A program made the translations under genes and the position numbers. Source: Oxytricha trifallax (lineage: Eukaryota; Ciliophora; Spirotrichea; Sporadotrichida; Oxytrichidae). Taken from it: DNA of 64,000 bases. The DNA is taken from the NCBI GenBank assembly GCA_000711775.1, contig ARYC01001991.1, forward strand, positions 1 to 64,000, given 5' to 3'. Every line of letters starts with the position of its first letter. The first letter of the stretch is position 1. This document shows, one piece after another, positions 35,106-49,673 of this stretch. The notes under the pieces were generated by a model that did no database searches, was not told where the DNA came from, and worked only from the letters and a program-made list of their open reading frames with translations.

Positions 35106-38100
35106 ATGAGTACCAAAAGGAATAAAAGCTATCAAAATAAAACTATTATCCAAAATAATCGAGCGAAACTTCAGATTATTCTAAATGCAACTTCCTTAAA
35201 TAACTTTACAAAAGATGATTAAGTGAATAGATTGTCTGTATCTTAAAATGTAAGTTTATTATAAATTATTGTCTTTTTGAAAATGAGTAATGTCATAATA
35301 GTAAATAGCATTATTTTGGCATTATTTAAAAGAATTGTGATTTATTAAATGACAAATATAATATAGAGAGCAACTTTTATCAATTGTTAAGGGGGAAATG
35401 GAAGCATAAATAAAAATGAAAGAAAATATGAAACATTAAATGGAAATGATTAAATAAGTTCTACCATATACTATCAGGATAGTATTGGAGGAGGATTGAC
35501 TGGAGATAGTATCTTTTTTAATAATAGCTTCAATCAAATTGACTTAAATTTGACATAAAAACTGAATAATAGCTTTGGATTAAAGAGACCTATGACAGGG
35601 AAGAAACCTAGACCAATTGAAGAAATGTAAAAGTTTATAAGTAAAGTTTAGGATTGTGTGTTTGTAAAATCTATTATAGAAAACTCTCAGCAAGTTATGA
35701 TGTCAAAAATCAAGAGAGAAATTGAAGAGAGACAGAGTCACAGCCCTGATAGAAAGAGAAGAAGAGAAAATTTAAGCAAAGCAAGGTCTAGCTAGTAAAA
35801 ACATAGAAACATTCTTGGTTTTGATTAATCAATTGGATCTCGTATGTAATTTAACGACTATGAATCACCAAATACAGCCATTCGCTCTAATCAAGGTATG
35901 AGAGACACTATAAATCATCATGATGTAGATGCATACTCATCATAAATTAGTATGGGATAAAGTTTGACATCTAAGAGTATGTTCAAAGGTAAATAATTAA
36001 ATTTTATTTAGTTTAACTTTAGAAATTGCAAAAAATTCTTCAAGATCTTAAAAAAAGCAATCCAGAAATTATAAACCTTAAGAAAGTTCTTAAGCTTTGA
36101 TAATCTAAGATACTGAAGGATAGCCCATGGCAAACTCAAAATAAAGAATATTTAGTGCATATCAAAAGAGGTCAAACACTAAAATTGAAAGAAACTCGAA
36201 TGACCAAAAAATAATGAGATAACTTTAAGGTTAAATTAATCCATATTCTTCATTAGAGAGCACTCAAATAATCCAAGGGCATCCTATGACCTATCATATT
36301 TTTTTAATTAAATTAAAAAACCAATTCATAGTGAAGCTTAACCTCTAAGTATAGATCCAAAAGCGGAATCAAAAATAGAGTCACCTATGTAAATCAAGCT
36401 TAGAATAATGCATCCGATTAGTTTAACTCAGTCGTCCATAATATATAAAATCAAACAATAACCTCAGGTGCTTAAACAATTAAGAAGCTTTAAGTTGATA
36501 GGAGAACTAGAAATACCTCCTATGGTGGATATAGTCAGATATATGATTTGCTTAAAGATAGTTGTTACTCCATGAAGAAAAGCTCTGCTGTAGTTAAAAT
36601 AAAGTAATATTAGTAAAATTCTATTCTAAGTTTTATAGTATGAGGAACACGGACAAATAATAGAGTTTAAATGACAATGAAATTCTTCGAATATTTTAAG
36701 CAAGAAATCTCGATCTTGGCTTGAATTTTTTTGATAACCAATTTTAAAGGTTTAAGGACTATTGTCAAAAGACTTGTATCAACAGAAAAATCAAACTAGG
36801 TGATGTAAGTTATTTTCTTAATATAAATATTTAGCTTGGTATGGGTCAAAATGCGGCAACTGAACTAAGTTAAATTATAGCTGTAAACTAGAATATAGCT
36901 CATATTGATTTAAAGAAAAATCTTTTAGGAGATGAAGGCGTAAAAATATTAATTAAAGCCATTTCAAAGTCTAAGAATATAGTCCATCTCGATCTCTCTT
37001 CAAATTAAATTACTCACAAAGGAGCAAAAAAGATTTTTACTAGTCTTTTACCTAATTGCTCATTAATATCTCTTAAATTAGGAAGTATAGATGGAGTCAA
37101 TAAAAACAAAGTTGGATAAAAAGGCGTTTAGCATCTCATTCCGCTTTTGCAGCATTCTAAATTTCTTTAATTTCTGGACTTGAGAAGTAACATACTTTCG
37201 GATAACGGTATTGTAACCCTATGTGATGCTTTATTTCAAAATAAAACTCTCGTCAGTTTAAATCTAGGCAGTAATGAAATCACATCTTATGGGATGGAAA
37301 GATTAAAAGATGCTTTATTAACTACAGTCCTTAATGAATTAGATTTGACTGGAAACCCCCTTGGAAATTAAGGAATAGATTACCTTGGATAGTATATGTC
37401 TCATGCTGATTGCAATCTAGTTAGGCTGAATATATCTGAGTGCAGGTTTTAGTCACCAGGATCAATCCTTCTATTTTAAGCAGTTAGAAAATGCTCAAGT
37501 CTTAAGCATTTAATACTTGATAAGAATGACTTAAAGTCCAGAAATTCTTCCTACTTAACGACTGGGATATATCACGGTCTTACTTATTTAAGCATGATAA
37601 GATGTAATTTAGGAGATGATGAGGGAATTTCAGTTGCAGAGGGACTTTCTAGAAGTAGACAGCTCAAAGCCTTGATTTTACAATACAATTCCCTGAGTGA
37701 TGAAGCTGCTAAAACTTTAGCTGAAGCTCTTGCTAAGCCAACTGTAAATATAGAGCACTTAGATCTTTCACATAATAAAATAAACGATGCAGGAGGCGAG
37801 TTGATTGCTATTTCTCTAGGCTAAAACAGCTCACTATCCAAACTTAACTTAAAAAGCAACAACCTTAAAGAAACAACAGGCTCGCTTTTTGCCAAATCAG
37901 TCAAATAAAACTCCTAAATTTAATTCCTTGACCTATCAAAGAATTCAGTTCCAGTAAATTTCATTGAGGACATTGAATAATAGCTCTAAGTGAATTTAAT
38001 AAGAGCTGCCAAGAATAAAATACCCTAGTATAAAACAGAAGTAGTTCAATTAAAACTTGAACAAGAAAATGGCTATAGAAAGACTCAGGACGACATAGTT

Positions 38101-38935
38101 AATTGCAATAAGAATAAGAAGTAAATTTTGGAAGATATAGAGAAGAAAAAGCTACTTTTAATAGAGTAGAGAGTAGGCGAGGAAGAAAGATTCTTTGATA
38201 TTGAGGTGGAAAAATAGAGGGTGGATTAAAAATATAGAGAGTCTTATAGTCAATAAATCAATGAAGAAAACAGAATTAAGGTAAAATGAATTACACATTT
38301 CAATTTAATCAATATAGGCATTGATTCTTTAAAAAGAAGGATAAATATAAGAAGTTATCAATTATTTATACCCTAGAACATATAATATTTTGTAAATCAA
38401 AATATGAAAGTTCATAATTTTAATTTACAATTATTAATTTATAAAAGTGCAGAAATGGATTAAGAAATTTTAAGATGCCCAGGAAGAGCATGAAGAGAAT
38501 TGTATATAATTTAAGTTTTTATAAATCTCTTCTAATTATAGTGAAAGATTATAAAATGGCAATATTCAGGAAGAAAAAAGAATACAAGGTTGAAATGACA
38601 AAGCTAACTTAAGAATTGGAGAGTTAAGATTTTTTCAATGAAGAGCTGAAAAAGAAATACAATTCGATGAAATAAGAGTACAACAAAATATGCAATAATA
38701 TGTTAAATTATAGTAGAAAAAGCTTAAATGTAATTGAATTATATTTTGATTAATTTATTACAAGCTATATTCGGGTAATACAGATTTGCTTAGTCCAACA
38801 ACAGCTGACGAACAAGTTTTTGATTTTGATGATAAATTAGAAAAATTCGAAAAAACAAGCAAGAATGGAGATAATAAAAATAGAAAAAGCTCCAAGAAGG
38901 CAAAATCAGGTTTACAAAAGAAAACCAAATAATGA
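35106..38935 (+). CDS. leucine-rich-repeat (ribonuclease-inhibitor type) protein with coiled-coil tail
   Basis: ATG 35106 starts MSTKRNKSYQNKTIIQNNRA. An N-terminal disordered region of about 430 residues is spread over several segments (35106-36790). From about 36835 an array of about ten RI-type leucine-rich repeats follows: IAHIDLKKNLLGDEGVKILI, FLQFLDLRSNILSDNGIVTL, LVSLNLGSNEITSYGMERLK, IEHLDLSHNKINDAGGELIA. A charged coiled coil starts near 37990, and the Lys-rich C-terminus ends at TGA 38933-38935. RI-type arrays act as protein-binding surfaces (RanGAP, NLR, flagellar proteins); the partner is unknown. Interruptions near 35250-35390, 35990, 36310, 36600, 38285-38450 and 38740 are IESs or introns. 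It converges on the PAS protein gene, 336 bp apart. Confidence 0.8.
36805..36834 (+). other. spliceosomal intron in leucine-rich-repeat gene (30 nt)
   Basis: GTAAGT...TTTAG between NRKIKLGD and LGMGQNAATELSQ. Removal keeps the frame and the sequence lacks a pointer repeat. Confidence 0.7.
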
Positions 38936-39271
38936 TATTAAAATTTAAATAACTTTATCTTAATTTAAATTAGAAATTATTAAATTATGATCATGAGATA
39001 CAATTTCTATGACATTAATTTAAGTTATAATGAAATTAATTGAATTAATTCAGCAGATGAGTTTAGCATAATTTTTATTTATATTTTAAGATTTAAATCT
39101 TTGTTCTTCTAAATGTAAACTTATAAAATTCTCTCATTCAATGTTCTTAATTCTTTTCCCTATAAAATCTTGACTACTTTCTCTTTACTTCTTAACAGTC
39201 AGTTAACTCTGATACTACGCCTGAGAGTATACAATTGAGTTTAAATTACTATTTTATTGTGAATTTTCGTT
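38936..39271. other. short spacer between convergent genes
   Basis: AT-rich, 336 bp, nothing recognised. Confidence 0.5.
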
Positions 39272-42200
39272 TCATTTTTCTTGATTTTCCAAAACTTTCT
39301 CATTAAGTTTATATCTACTTCTATATTCGAGCTCTTCCTTTTCGTCCTTCAATCTTTCTAGTTCTTTGTGAATTCTAATTAAAGTCTCGGAGGGTATAAT
39401 TTTGATTAAAATCTTAGATCTTATGATTATTCTTCTAAAAATTTGCATAACTAGTTTGAGGGACACAATTAGGCAAATCAGTATGAAAATTGCGAAGATT
39501 ACGAATACAACAATATACATGTTCATTAAGTAGTCCAGGTAATAAATTACATAGATTCACTATAATTTAAATAGGTATTAATGGATATTTTAATTTAATG
39601 GTTATTCTAGAATTTAATTTTGATTTAGATATTAATAAATTAAATTAATTAAATTTCCCCAAAATTTAAAAGTTAAACAAAAATAAATCATGAAAAATTT
39701 ATAAAAGTAATCTTTGATAGACTTCTTAACTAATCCTTCTAAATGTTGAGAAGCAGGGAGTATAAACTTTAGTATAATATAAGTAAACTCCTGTGTGTCA
39801 TATAAATTTTCATGTTAATTAAGGAATTATTCTGTTCGCATTGATTATCCTTCGAAACTTATATATTCTTATACTATATGATAGTATGATTGAATTATTG
39901 CATTTGAAAGACCGTCTCTGAACATGCCATTTCTGATTGTAAAAAAATATTTTGTAAAGTGAATTTATACTGTTTCAAGTTACATTAGTAAAATAGGTTA
40001 CATTTTAAATTTAATACTTGATTGTTAAGCACTCTTAAACTTATTTAAAACAATTATAAAATTTATTAAAATATAATAAAAAAGGTTTAAATCAGAGGAA
40101 TATTTCCTTGAAATGCAATTTCACACATTTTTTCACTATCTAGTAATCTCATGGTATCCCAAATGTCTCTCATTAACGTAGGCTTAGATTTTTGGAAATC
40201 ATTGAGAGTTTGCTCATACTTAAAACATGTTTGTTATAAATATACAAATGCAGATTGCTAATTAAATCCAATCTTTAAGTATTATTATTATTAAAATAAA
40301 ATTAAGACAATTTAATTAAAAATAATAAAAATGATCATTTATGATGTAGATATTTAAAATTAAATAAATATTTATTTGGTATTGTATATGGAGCGTAATA
40401 TAGAAGATATTAAACTAATTAAAATAAAATCTTAGTAGTTTTGTTTTATGCAAAAGTCTCTAACAAGAAATTTATGCCATTTGGTGGACATGTTGGTCTC
40501 CTTCTGAAAGTCAATTAATTTAACCTATTATTAAAAAATATATAATTAAAAATAAAACATTTATTGTTAAAGTTTTAACATAGTTGAATGAGCTCTATGC
40601 CACTTCAGAGATTTGATCTGAAATTTAAAGTAATCCCACATAAAATCCAATTGTTATCAAGCAAAATACAGCGATCACTCCGACTTAATAAAATAATCTG
40701 ATTATTGAATATATATTAATTTTTATTAAATACTAAATATTTAATTAAAAATTCAAACTTTCTTGAGCTTCTGATTTCTAAAAACTTTCCCTATATCCTT
40801 ATTTTATTAAGTCTAGTGATCCTAATTTTAAACCCATTCTTCGTCATTTAAGTTATTGAAGAAATTTAAATATTTTTCAAGTTATAAAACCAAAAAGAGT
40901 TAAAAATTAAAAATTAAAAGACTCCTATTAATAAAAATTGTATTTCCAACTTAATAGTTATTAATATTAAAATTTATTTTTATTTCAAATAAGATACAAA
41001 TCAATGATTCAAATGTCATTTTTTCAATGTAATTTAAATAAAATATGTCTATAAAGAAAATAAAGAGAAAGACTAATTAATTCTTTGACAAAATAATTTC
41101 TATTACTACTATACTTTTTTATAGGTGTTCTTCTTACTAAATATCATTCAGGTTTTTAAGATTGATGCTTTTAAAAACTTTAAATTCCTATAAGCTATTA
41201 AAATAATCAAATCAAATCTTAAATTTAAAAAAAAAATATTTATTGATGGAATTCCTTTCCCTATCCTATTAAAACTGTTCAATATACTATGCTGAAAAAT
41301 TAAATTCTTTATTAGAATGTTTTTACATATTCCTTAATTTCTATAGCTGGCTTTGAGACTTTAATTTAATATTTATTTGATATAACCATTTTATTTAATT
41401 TTAAATTAACAAACTTCTTTGGCTCAATGTTCTCTATAAAAGTAAAGAGATCTCCTTTTTATATTTTCTAACCATTCCCTATATCCCCTTTTTCATTTGG
41501 AGTACTACAATAAATAATATACACATATCACATATCCAAATAGCTAAAACAATATAATTTTAAATATTATTATTATATTTGATTTTAGTTAATCATTAAT
41601 ATTTCTGTACATATCATTTAATATAGGTCTTTAAGCGAGGTTTTAGTAGGGAGAATTTGATTCTATTTTTTATTTGACAAAAAATACATTCAGGTTAATT
41701 GATTATATTTTTTAAATCTATTATAAAATTTAATTCTTATTAGATGCTTTAATCAATAATATCCTCTGCTTTAGAATGAAATCTATTAAACATTTATGAA
41801 AATTAAATTAATTTATAGGTGTTTTAAATTATAAATCTACCTTGAATTTAAACACTACTCATAACTAATGATTCTAAATTAAATATGTACTAAATTTTAG
41901 TAATTTATTTTTATTTTTAATTTAATTCATCGAGATAAAGTCCAGCTCTGCTATCGTCAAGATTATGATTGGTTTAATCATTTAAATTGTTTCTATCTTG
42001 TTTCTAAAAACTTCCGATTTGTTAGTTTTACTATGTTTGTGATTAGTAAGTATCGAAATATTCTGAATTCTAAATTTATAGGATATTGCTTGTACCGTTT
42101 TCTTCATTAGATATCATTCTCACTCTACTGATTTTAAATAAAAGCAAATTATGTGAAAATAGTTAGCGGGTAATTACATTATTTTATTAAGATTTCACTT

Positions 42201-45200
42201 AATGATTTTGTAAATATATGTTTGTAAGCAATTATAGCAAAATAATTGTCTCAATAAATATAAGAATATATTAGAGCTATTGAAAAATTCTCAAAGCAGT
42301 AAAAAAATGGTCTATAAAAACAATTATTTATTAATGTCAAGAAATATTTTAAATACTATTAAAGTTAATGGGTACTGGAATTTAATATCTAAATTAAGTT
42401 TTTATTTAAACATAAATTGATTAGCTTATTAAATTATTCAAATGTACTTAAATCAAATATTTATCTATATTATATTTTTAACAGTAATTATTAATTAGAT
42501 TATATAGTATATAATTGTAATTAAAGTATAAATTATAACCCCTCTAAAATATACTGATATAATTAGAATCACTATTCTTAAATTGATTATTTAAGAATGA
42601 CTTCGTGAGATATAAGGAGATATTTTAGTCGAAATGACTATCATTAAATAAAATAAATAATTTTTAAAAGCATTCTATATTTAAATTAATTCATTCAGGG
42701 TATTGTTTTTAAAGCTCAAATTTGATTGTTTGTTTATTTAATTATTGGAATGATTATGCTTGCGTATCTTTTAAATACTTTATTTATTTTTTGATAAAAC
42801 AAATAAAAACTATTTAAAATTCTTACATTATAATAATAATAATTTTGGTTAATTTAACAAGATATTTAAGTATGAAATTTCACTTTTGCACACAATAAAA
42901 ATATGATTATAATACTTTTTAAAATTAAAGAGTGAGTTATATAAACTTAAGAATATTTAATTGAATATCTTTCTTTTATTTGATGGCTTCTTCACTGACT
43001 CTAAGTCATCTATGAATTAATTGAATTCTTGAATTCTTTTCAAAGTATATATAAAATTAAAAACTGTATTATCAGTTTTCTTAAGTTATTATTTAATATC
43101 AAAGTTTGGATCTTAGTATTTTGATCAATAAGCATCCATTTATAAATAACCTTCATAGATTCATTATCTAAAGTAAACGTGATTGGAATCACGCCAAGAG
43201 AAGAAACAGCTGTGATTACTATGCAAATGATAGTTATTATAAAAATTAGATATTGGTAGTTATTTGATTGCTTAATTGCTTATTCAATGAATTAATCGTT
43301 CATTAGGAGAGTATAAGATCTTATATCTTGCATGCCATTGTTCAGCACATAAATTAAAGCAAAATACTAAATTAGTTTCAAATAATAGAATTCTAGTTTA
43401 GTAGGCATCTTTTTAGTTTTAAGTGGGCTTTGCGGGTAGTTTAAAATTTATATAAAAGATAATTTAGGTTTTATCTGGCTAAAACTTTTGAATTCTTGGA
43501 GAAGCTAAGAATGAGGCATAGTAATAAATTTTTGAACCTTTGCCATGTATGTCTACAAGGCAATTGAATAAGTTTCATTGTGTAATTTAGTTTTTCCATT
43601 ATCTTACAATTCATTAATTCTAACATTAGGGAGTAGCATTGTATTTTTTAAGGCTTGTTCTGTGTAGTGTTTTTCTTAAACGCATATATTAGTAACATCT
43701 CTAAGAATTATAATAAGAATTACATATTCTATGATATCATTTGTTTTATTTACAAGAAGCGTGAAATATCGCTCCATTTGGGTTTATAGATAGTCATAAG
43801 ACATCAAAACCTTGCTTTAATCTAAAATTTTAGAATTCGATACAAGCATTCGCAAACTCAATCTAAGGTAGTTTTAGTTCCCACTTACTTAAGTAGAACT
43901 CTCAATTATATATGAATCATTGAAAAAGCTAGTAAGTTAAGCCTAGTCGACTCCCATGTTTACGCAAGCAGTAATTAATAGTACTAAGAAAAATATGAAA
44001 ATCGCCTTCTTGAGGTTTTGAAGCGATTTCGGCATAGAACCTTCATCGAGGTCATGTTTAACTTTTAGGCTTTCTGTTACCTAACTAGAAGTTGTAGCTG
44101 AGCCTGTTACTGATCCTTAATCTGAAAGTTACATATTGAGATATTCATCTTTATTGTATTCTCCTTTCAATTGGTTTTAAAGATATTAATCTTTCTTATA
44201 ATATGGGCTGTTTGGATTCATTTGAGAATCTGAAATAAACTTGTAATAATAATACTAAATTGGATATATTAATAAGAAAAGAATGTTGAGGTTTATATGT
44301 TTTTGCATCTTAAGTATCAAACCTCTGAATAATTATGAACTCTTTTACTAATCTATTTTTACCAATCCAATGATTATTTTGTATTAAAATTATGGAAATG
44401 TAGCCGTCAGCTTCGAATTAAGTTTTATATTCTGAACTTGAAATGCAACTTTTTATGTCTGCTTTGACTCCACTTAAAAGATCATCAGGACAATAATCAT
44501 TAAATTGATAGATTATGTCTTACATTAAAAACCTTTTATAGCATTTTTATAACTCTAATAGTGTTGCATAAAATGTTAGTATAATAAAAAACATGAAGAT
44601 TCTTGCGTCAGAATATGAAAAATTATCTTCATCAATAAATCTCTAATTAAACTTAGAACAAGCGCTAATTATCATTCCGCATTCATTTGTGATTAAAAGA
44701 TAGTCATCCTTTAGATTATAGGTGTAGCTTGAATTTTCAACAAGAATATCAGGATTAAAAATACCTTATATTATTAAATCATGAGAGTTTGAAATTCGCA
44801 TTTATAATTCTATTTGCCCTGCTACTATTGACTAGTCTTTTTTGAGTAACCATATTTAAACTATTTAAACGAAATGTATCTGAATAAGAAATAAAAGTTG
44901 GTATATTAATACAAAACCAAGCTCTTTTATTTTGATAAGCAGATTCAAATTCACTTTGTCTTCTTTAATTCTAATAGCTGTTTAGAATGTCCAGACCAAG
45001 GTATGAATCTTGATTTGAACTTGTATTAAACCTTAAATCATTTGGAATAAGGTTTTAAATAGATTCATCTTACAGCTCTTGAGGTTTATACCCAGTTATA
45101 TAAATATATTCAAATATTAAATGAGTTAGCTTTGTGAAGGCATTGTTTATGTATAAGATTTGAGTAGGTTGATTAATTCTTACTTTTGAAATGATTACTG

Positions 45201-47080
45201 CATATTTGTCTAGAAGATTGTTTTAACTTGATTGATATTGAATGAGTTTTTTCTATCTAAGGTTTATGAGTTAATTATTCAAATTAGCAGTTTCTACTTC
45301 AAAATTCAGAACTAAATCGAGATACTTTTAATGAACTACTAGAGCATCTTCGAAATCAGGAAGCGTTTTCGTTATCTTCTCAAATTAATATAGATTAAAT
45401 TCTATCAGAATTAAGAAAAAATAATCTATCAAATGATTGGATATAAAATTCATGCTTTGTTTATCTATACCTATCTACTAGTTGATTGCCTATTATCTAA
45501 ATTTTTAAATTCTATAAATTTTAATAAAAATAAATCTGAAGTTGTTCGAATTAGTAATTTTGCTATGCTATGATCCTCCAAAATTATTCTACAGTCATGG
45601 CTGTTTCTATCACTGATTGTTTATATGTTTAGAAACTGGCTTAGACTTCTAGTAAGCTATCAATGTCAATGTAGTTTGGTATTTTCTGTTTGTGTTTCAT
45701 ATGAATTTGCTATTAAAATATATTATAGAGTTATAATATTTTTTTAAGTTAAATTTGCTGAGCTTTTTGTAGTATGATAGCTTTAAGATAGTAATAACTC
45801 AAATTATCACACTTTTAAATTTGCTCTCTGTAAATCATCAAAAGATGCATTGCCTTGTATATTTAATTGGTGTCGCAACAAAGAACGAAAATCTCGAGAA
45901 GTTTCAGAGGAAGTGCATTTTCGAAGGTTCTTGAAAACTAAAAGAATAAAGTTTCTATTATGTCTTTGTTTCTTTGCTCAACTTTAGATAAAAGAAGTTA
46001 GTAAAAAATCGAATTACATAGAAGTAAATCAAAAGAAATTAACTAAAAATAAAATCATGATAAGTTAATGATGCTCCAAATTAGACTTAAAAGTCAATGC
46101 AAAAGATTGTACTGCTATTTGATTATATTCGAGTGATCTTGTCTGATCTTTAGAAAATTATAATCAATAAAATATTCTTATATTACAGTATTTCTCAAAT
46201 AATGAATTTGTTAATGCGATTTAAATATCTTGGATATTTTGATTTTGTGGTAAAGTGTGATTAACCAAATTGAGTTACGATTAAGTTTCAGATTATGAAA
46301 ACTGTAGCATTACTGATTAATGCTATAAACCATTTTACTAATGATCTTAGGTTTATTGAATTACTTCTAAATCATTCTCTTCCAAATATTGATTTTTTTT
46401 GGTTTCTTAGCATAAAAAATTAAATAAATTTATTTTATAAGCAATTAAAAGATTTGAATTATTAAAAAATAGTAAGAAATTTATTTGCAAGGGCAGCCAA
46501 GAGATTCACACGAAAGTCTATGAAACTTAAAAAGATATTACAAAAAGTCATCAGCTTATGGGTCTTTAAACCTTGAAGGCCCTCTTCTTTTCATTAATAT
46601 CCGAGTTTTTATTATAATATCCATTGCACCTGATATATTATTCACTTTTTCTAGATCTCAAATTAATAAAAGACAAAAGCTTATATTTAATTAATTAGTA
46701 TTGAATTTATAAAATCTACTCTACTGGTTAATTTATAATTCTTGAAATAGATTGCAGTAACTGTAGAAAATATCGTTGTAATCATTAAGATTAAAACAAT
46801 TATTAAGTCTGATTCACTTGCTAAAATGTCAATTAGAAATGCAAAAACCATCATATTCCAGGATATACAGCATTAAATTATTGTTAAAAAAATATAATTT
46901 AATAGTTCCATAGTTTTAAAACAGGAATTGTGTATATTTATTTTAACATTAAACGCAAGAGAAAAGATCAACTGTGAAATCTTAGTAAACAAAGTGTCTA
47001 TATTGTATGATTATTTTAGCAGTCTCTAATATCAAATTGGGGAGAATTATAACATAGAAGCTTATCGTATCTTCAAGATT
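39272..47080 (-). CDS. TmcB-like polytopic membrane protein with PAS domain, paralogue 1
   Basis: Read from about 47080 to TGA 39274-39272. Order: membrane helices (FYVIILPNLILETAKIIIQY; MMVFAFLIDILASE; IIVLILMITTIFSTV), a Cys patch (HRLSCESLGCPCKQ, about 46500), long helical linkers, and a PAS fold (QILYINNAFTKLTGYKPQEL at 45150-45060). More helices follow: SLQNLKKAIFIFFLVLLITA (about 44010), NYQYLIFIITIICIVITAVS (about 43250). The tail is IVVFVIFAIFILICLIVSLK then IRSKILIKIIPSETLIRIHK. Many ciliate genes share this helix-PAS-helix plan; PAS domains sense ligands or redox state, so a membrane sensor is likely. At least ten IESs break it; the largest gap (about 40650-42950) holds little coding. 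The start codon is uncertain. Confidence 0.75.
45094..45123 (-). other. 30 bp IES inside the PAS domain of paralogue 1, pointer TAACT
   Basis: On the minus strand TAACT is at 45128-45124 and 45098-45094. Removing 30 bp joins NNAFTKL to TGYKPQEL, the conserved PAS core also seen uninterrupted in paralogue 2 (FCKITGYQKEEI). Confidence 0.82.
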
Positions 47081-48002
47081 TTAATTCACAAAAATATAAT
47101 TATTTAAAGGATGCTTTATAAAATATAGTGGTTTTGAACACCCAGAAAGACATTTTTAGAATCGTAAAATTTTTTTCTTCTAAATCAGAATCTTATTTTT
47201 ATACGAATAAACCTTTGGGGTTTTAGGGTATTTGGGTCTTGATTTAAGTTTTGCGGAAATAAATTTCACAATTCTTAAGATATTTAACGATTTGGAAAAA
47301 GTTTGAAAAGATTTTATCATTTTAAATAAGAAATTTCAATTGATTTGTATATATCTTATTTTTTAAGATTTGATTGTATAACCAACAAAATTACAGCACT
47401 TAATATTGCTAATCGATGGATTGCATTAAATTAAGTTTATTATTAAACCCAAGGACATTTTTCTAATTATGGAGGCAATCTATTTTATTCTTAAAGTTTG
47501 AATTGCAACAGTATTATAAATATTGTCATTATAATTCCAAATATATTCGTTAAAAGAGTGAGAGTATAAACAATATAATATTTAAATTTATTATCGTTTT
47601 AATATGTTTAATTCGAAATGATTGAATAATAAAACCTTAAATATTAAATGAAAAATAGCTAAAAACTTATTAAAATATTTAAATTAATGGTGGTAAATGG
47701 TCATAAGAAATAAGTAATTTTTTATTAAAATATTATTATATAAAAGGGAGTATCGGTTTTAATAAGGCATGTATGATCATTAGCAAAGTAGCACATAATT
47801 TATAAAACTTAAACACCCAATATTATGCTGGAGAGAAATCTGCCTATAATCATTTAATATTTTTATTCCCATTAATTTATTTGTTTACTTAAAACAAGTG
47901 TGACAAAACATCAATAATCATAATATAATGATATTTAAATTCGAATCATTAACAGGATAGCATATACATTTATTATTAAACTTTGAGATTGTTAAATGTT
48001 AA
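47081..48002. other. AT-rich spacer
   Basis: No supportable gene. Contains a loose telomere-like string at about 47216-47230 that does not meet the TBE pattern. Confidence 0.5.
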
Positions 48003-49319
48003 AAACTATCCCATCGCCCAGGCTTTTTATTTAATCAAGAGAGGCCTTAACAGTTGATGTGCTAGCTAAATCGCGTTGGGCTTTTTATGCAGATTTTAGT
48101 TACTAAATATTTTAGAGTTAAAAATCAGTTATGAATATCTAAATAACTATCAAGATCAAGTACGAAAGTATATATTTATATTAAATTTTTTTAAAAAAAT
48201 TAATATATAAATTGATTAGACTAAGGGTTAATAGATCTTGTAAACCATTAATTTAATAAAATTGTATACTTTATTTTATTGAATTTAAAAAGAGTTTTAT
48301 ACCTTATAAAAGGTATTTTTATTTGAATTTTACAATTATAAGATTCAAGATTAGGGGATAATTTATAATTGTTAAAAATAAAATTAAAATTTAACAACTG
48401 AATTTTCACTTACAAATTGTACCAATTTTTTTCTTCTATTAATTAAAATTTAAGTATAATTTTATATCTTTTATTTTTATTTTATTATATTATATTTAAA
48501 GTAGAATGCTGTTTATTATGTCACTAATAACCATTTAATTCTCTAATTAAGAAATGTAAGAATTGAAAACATTGGCTTGAGTATATATAATCATTTGATT
48601 AATTTAAAGCTATTTTAATTTTCAATTGACTCTAATTAATTTATAACCCTGGCGAGCTTGCCATACTATCGTTATTCTATTTCAATGAATTTGATAAGTT
48701 CCCTTAACTAGCTGTTTATGATATAGAACTTGTAAAATTGCTTGGATTACTCTAATCCTGATTGCCTTGTTAGATGTTATTATTTTCCTATAATCTTCTA
48801 TTATTATTTTCATAAAATTAATCTATATCATATTAGAGGAGTTTCTATAGGGGAAGCATTATTAAGATTAATGTGTCGATTGAAAGTAAGAACAAGTATT
48901 GATAAATATATTCGATAATAAATTTTATCTATTGTTAATATTTTTGGGGTCATTTATAATAGTATAGTTTAGGTAGATGGGAATTTACGATAACATCGAA
49001 CTTAAACTTAGTAATTTTTCTGCTTAAATTTTTCATAATTACGTTATAACTTTATAATTATAATAATTAAATAGAGAATTGTAAAATCAAGAATATTGTT
49101 AGAATTAATATAGTACTTTTAATTAAGGAGGGATTATATACTTTCAAATATGATAAAACATAATTGTATATTTAGATTATTCCTTAAATTACTAATATAA
49201 TTTGTAATATTATTGTCAATTATTAAATAAAATGAATATGGTTAATTCCAAGACCATCAGTTGTACTCAATCGAATTTTGTATTAGATAATTTTCTCTTT
49301 CTTGTACTCTTTGTCTCAT
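48003..49319 (-). CDS. unknown gene, three or four coding fragments
   Basis: Minus-strand pieces open under the ciliate code are as follows. ATG 49319 gives MRQRVQERENYLIQNSIEYN, then TGA. About 48905-48805 is hydrophobic (YLFLLSIDTLILIMLPLQKL). About 48780-48625 reads KQFYKFYIINSQLRELIKFI then EIEQRQYGKLARVINQLESI. About 48095-48003 reads KSAQKAQRDLASTSTVKASL. AT-rich DNA separates them. They look like helical, possibly coiled-coil segments of one protein, but the order and joins are not proven, and no family was recognised. Confidence 0.45.
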
Positions 49320-49673
49320 AGGGCTGTTTTGGAAAATAATAAAGATTTAAATTAATAATTTTATGATAAAAAATAGATTAGTTATGAATTTATAGTTGTC
49401 CTTTATTCGAAATAAATGTATGATTTATTTCTTAATTAATTGCAAATTTTACTATAAATTAAGGTAAATAAATATAATATAATTATCTACTCAGTTTATA
49501 TAACTTTATAATAATAATGAAATCTTTATTATTAGAATATCAATTTTTATATAATATTTTCAAAAAAGAATTCCTCAGCAATATTATCCTGAATCAAATT
49601 TTTTAATTTTAATTAAATGAATTTAAATTTGAAATATAAAATTAAAAGCTTAATTATTAATTTATTTTTGTAT
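49320..49673. other. AT-rich spacer
   Basis: Separates the end of PAS paralogue 2 from the unknown gene; nothing recognised. Confidence 0.5.

Noticed and set aside
47205-47235. Telomere-like string TTTGGGGTTTTAGGG
   Set aside because: Only one G4T4 unit, no target triplet or TBE-like flank; likely chance.
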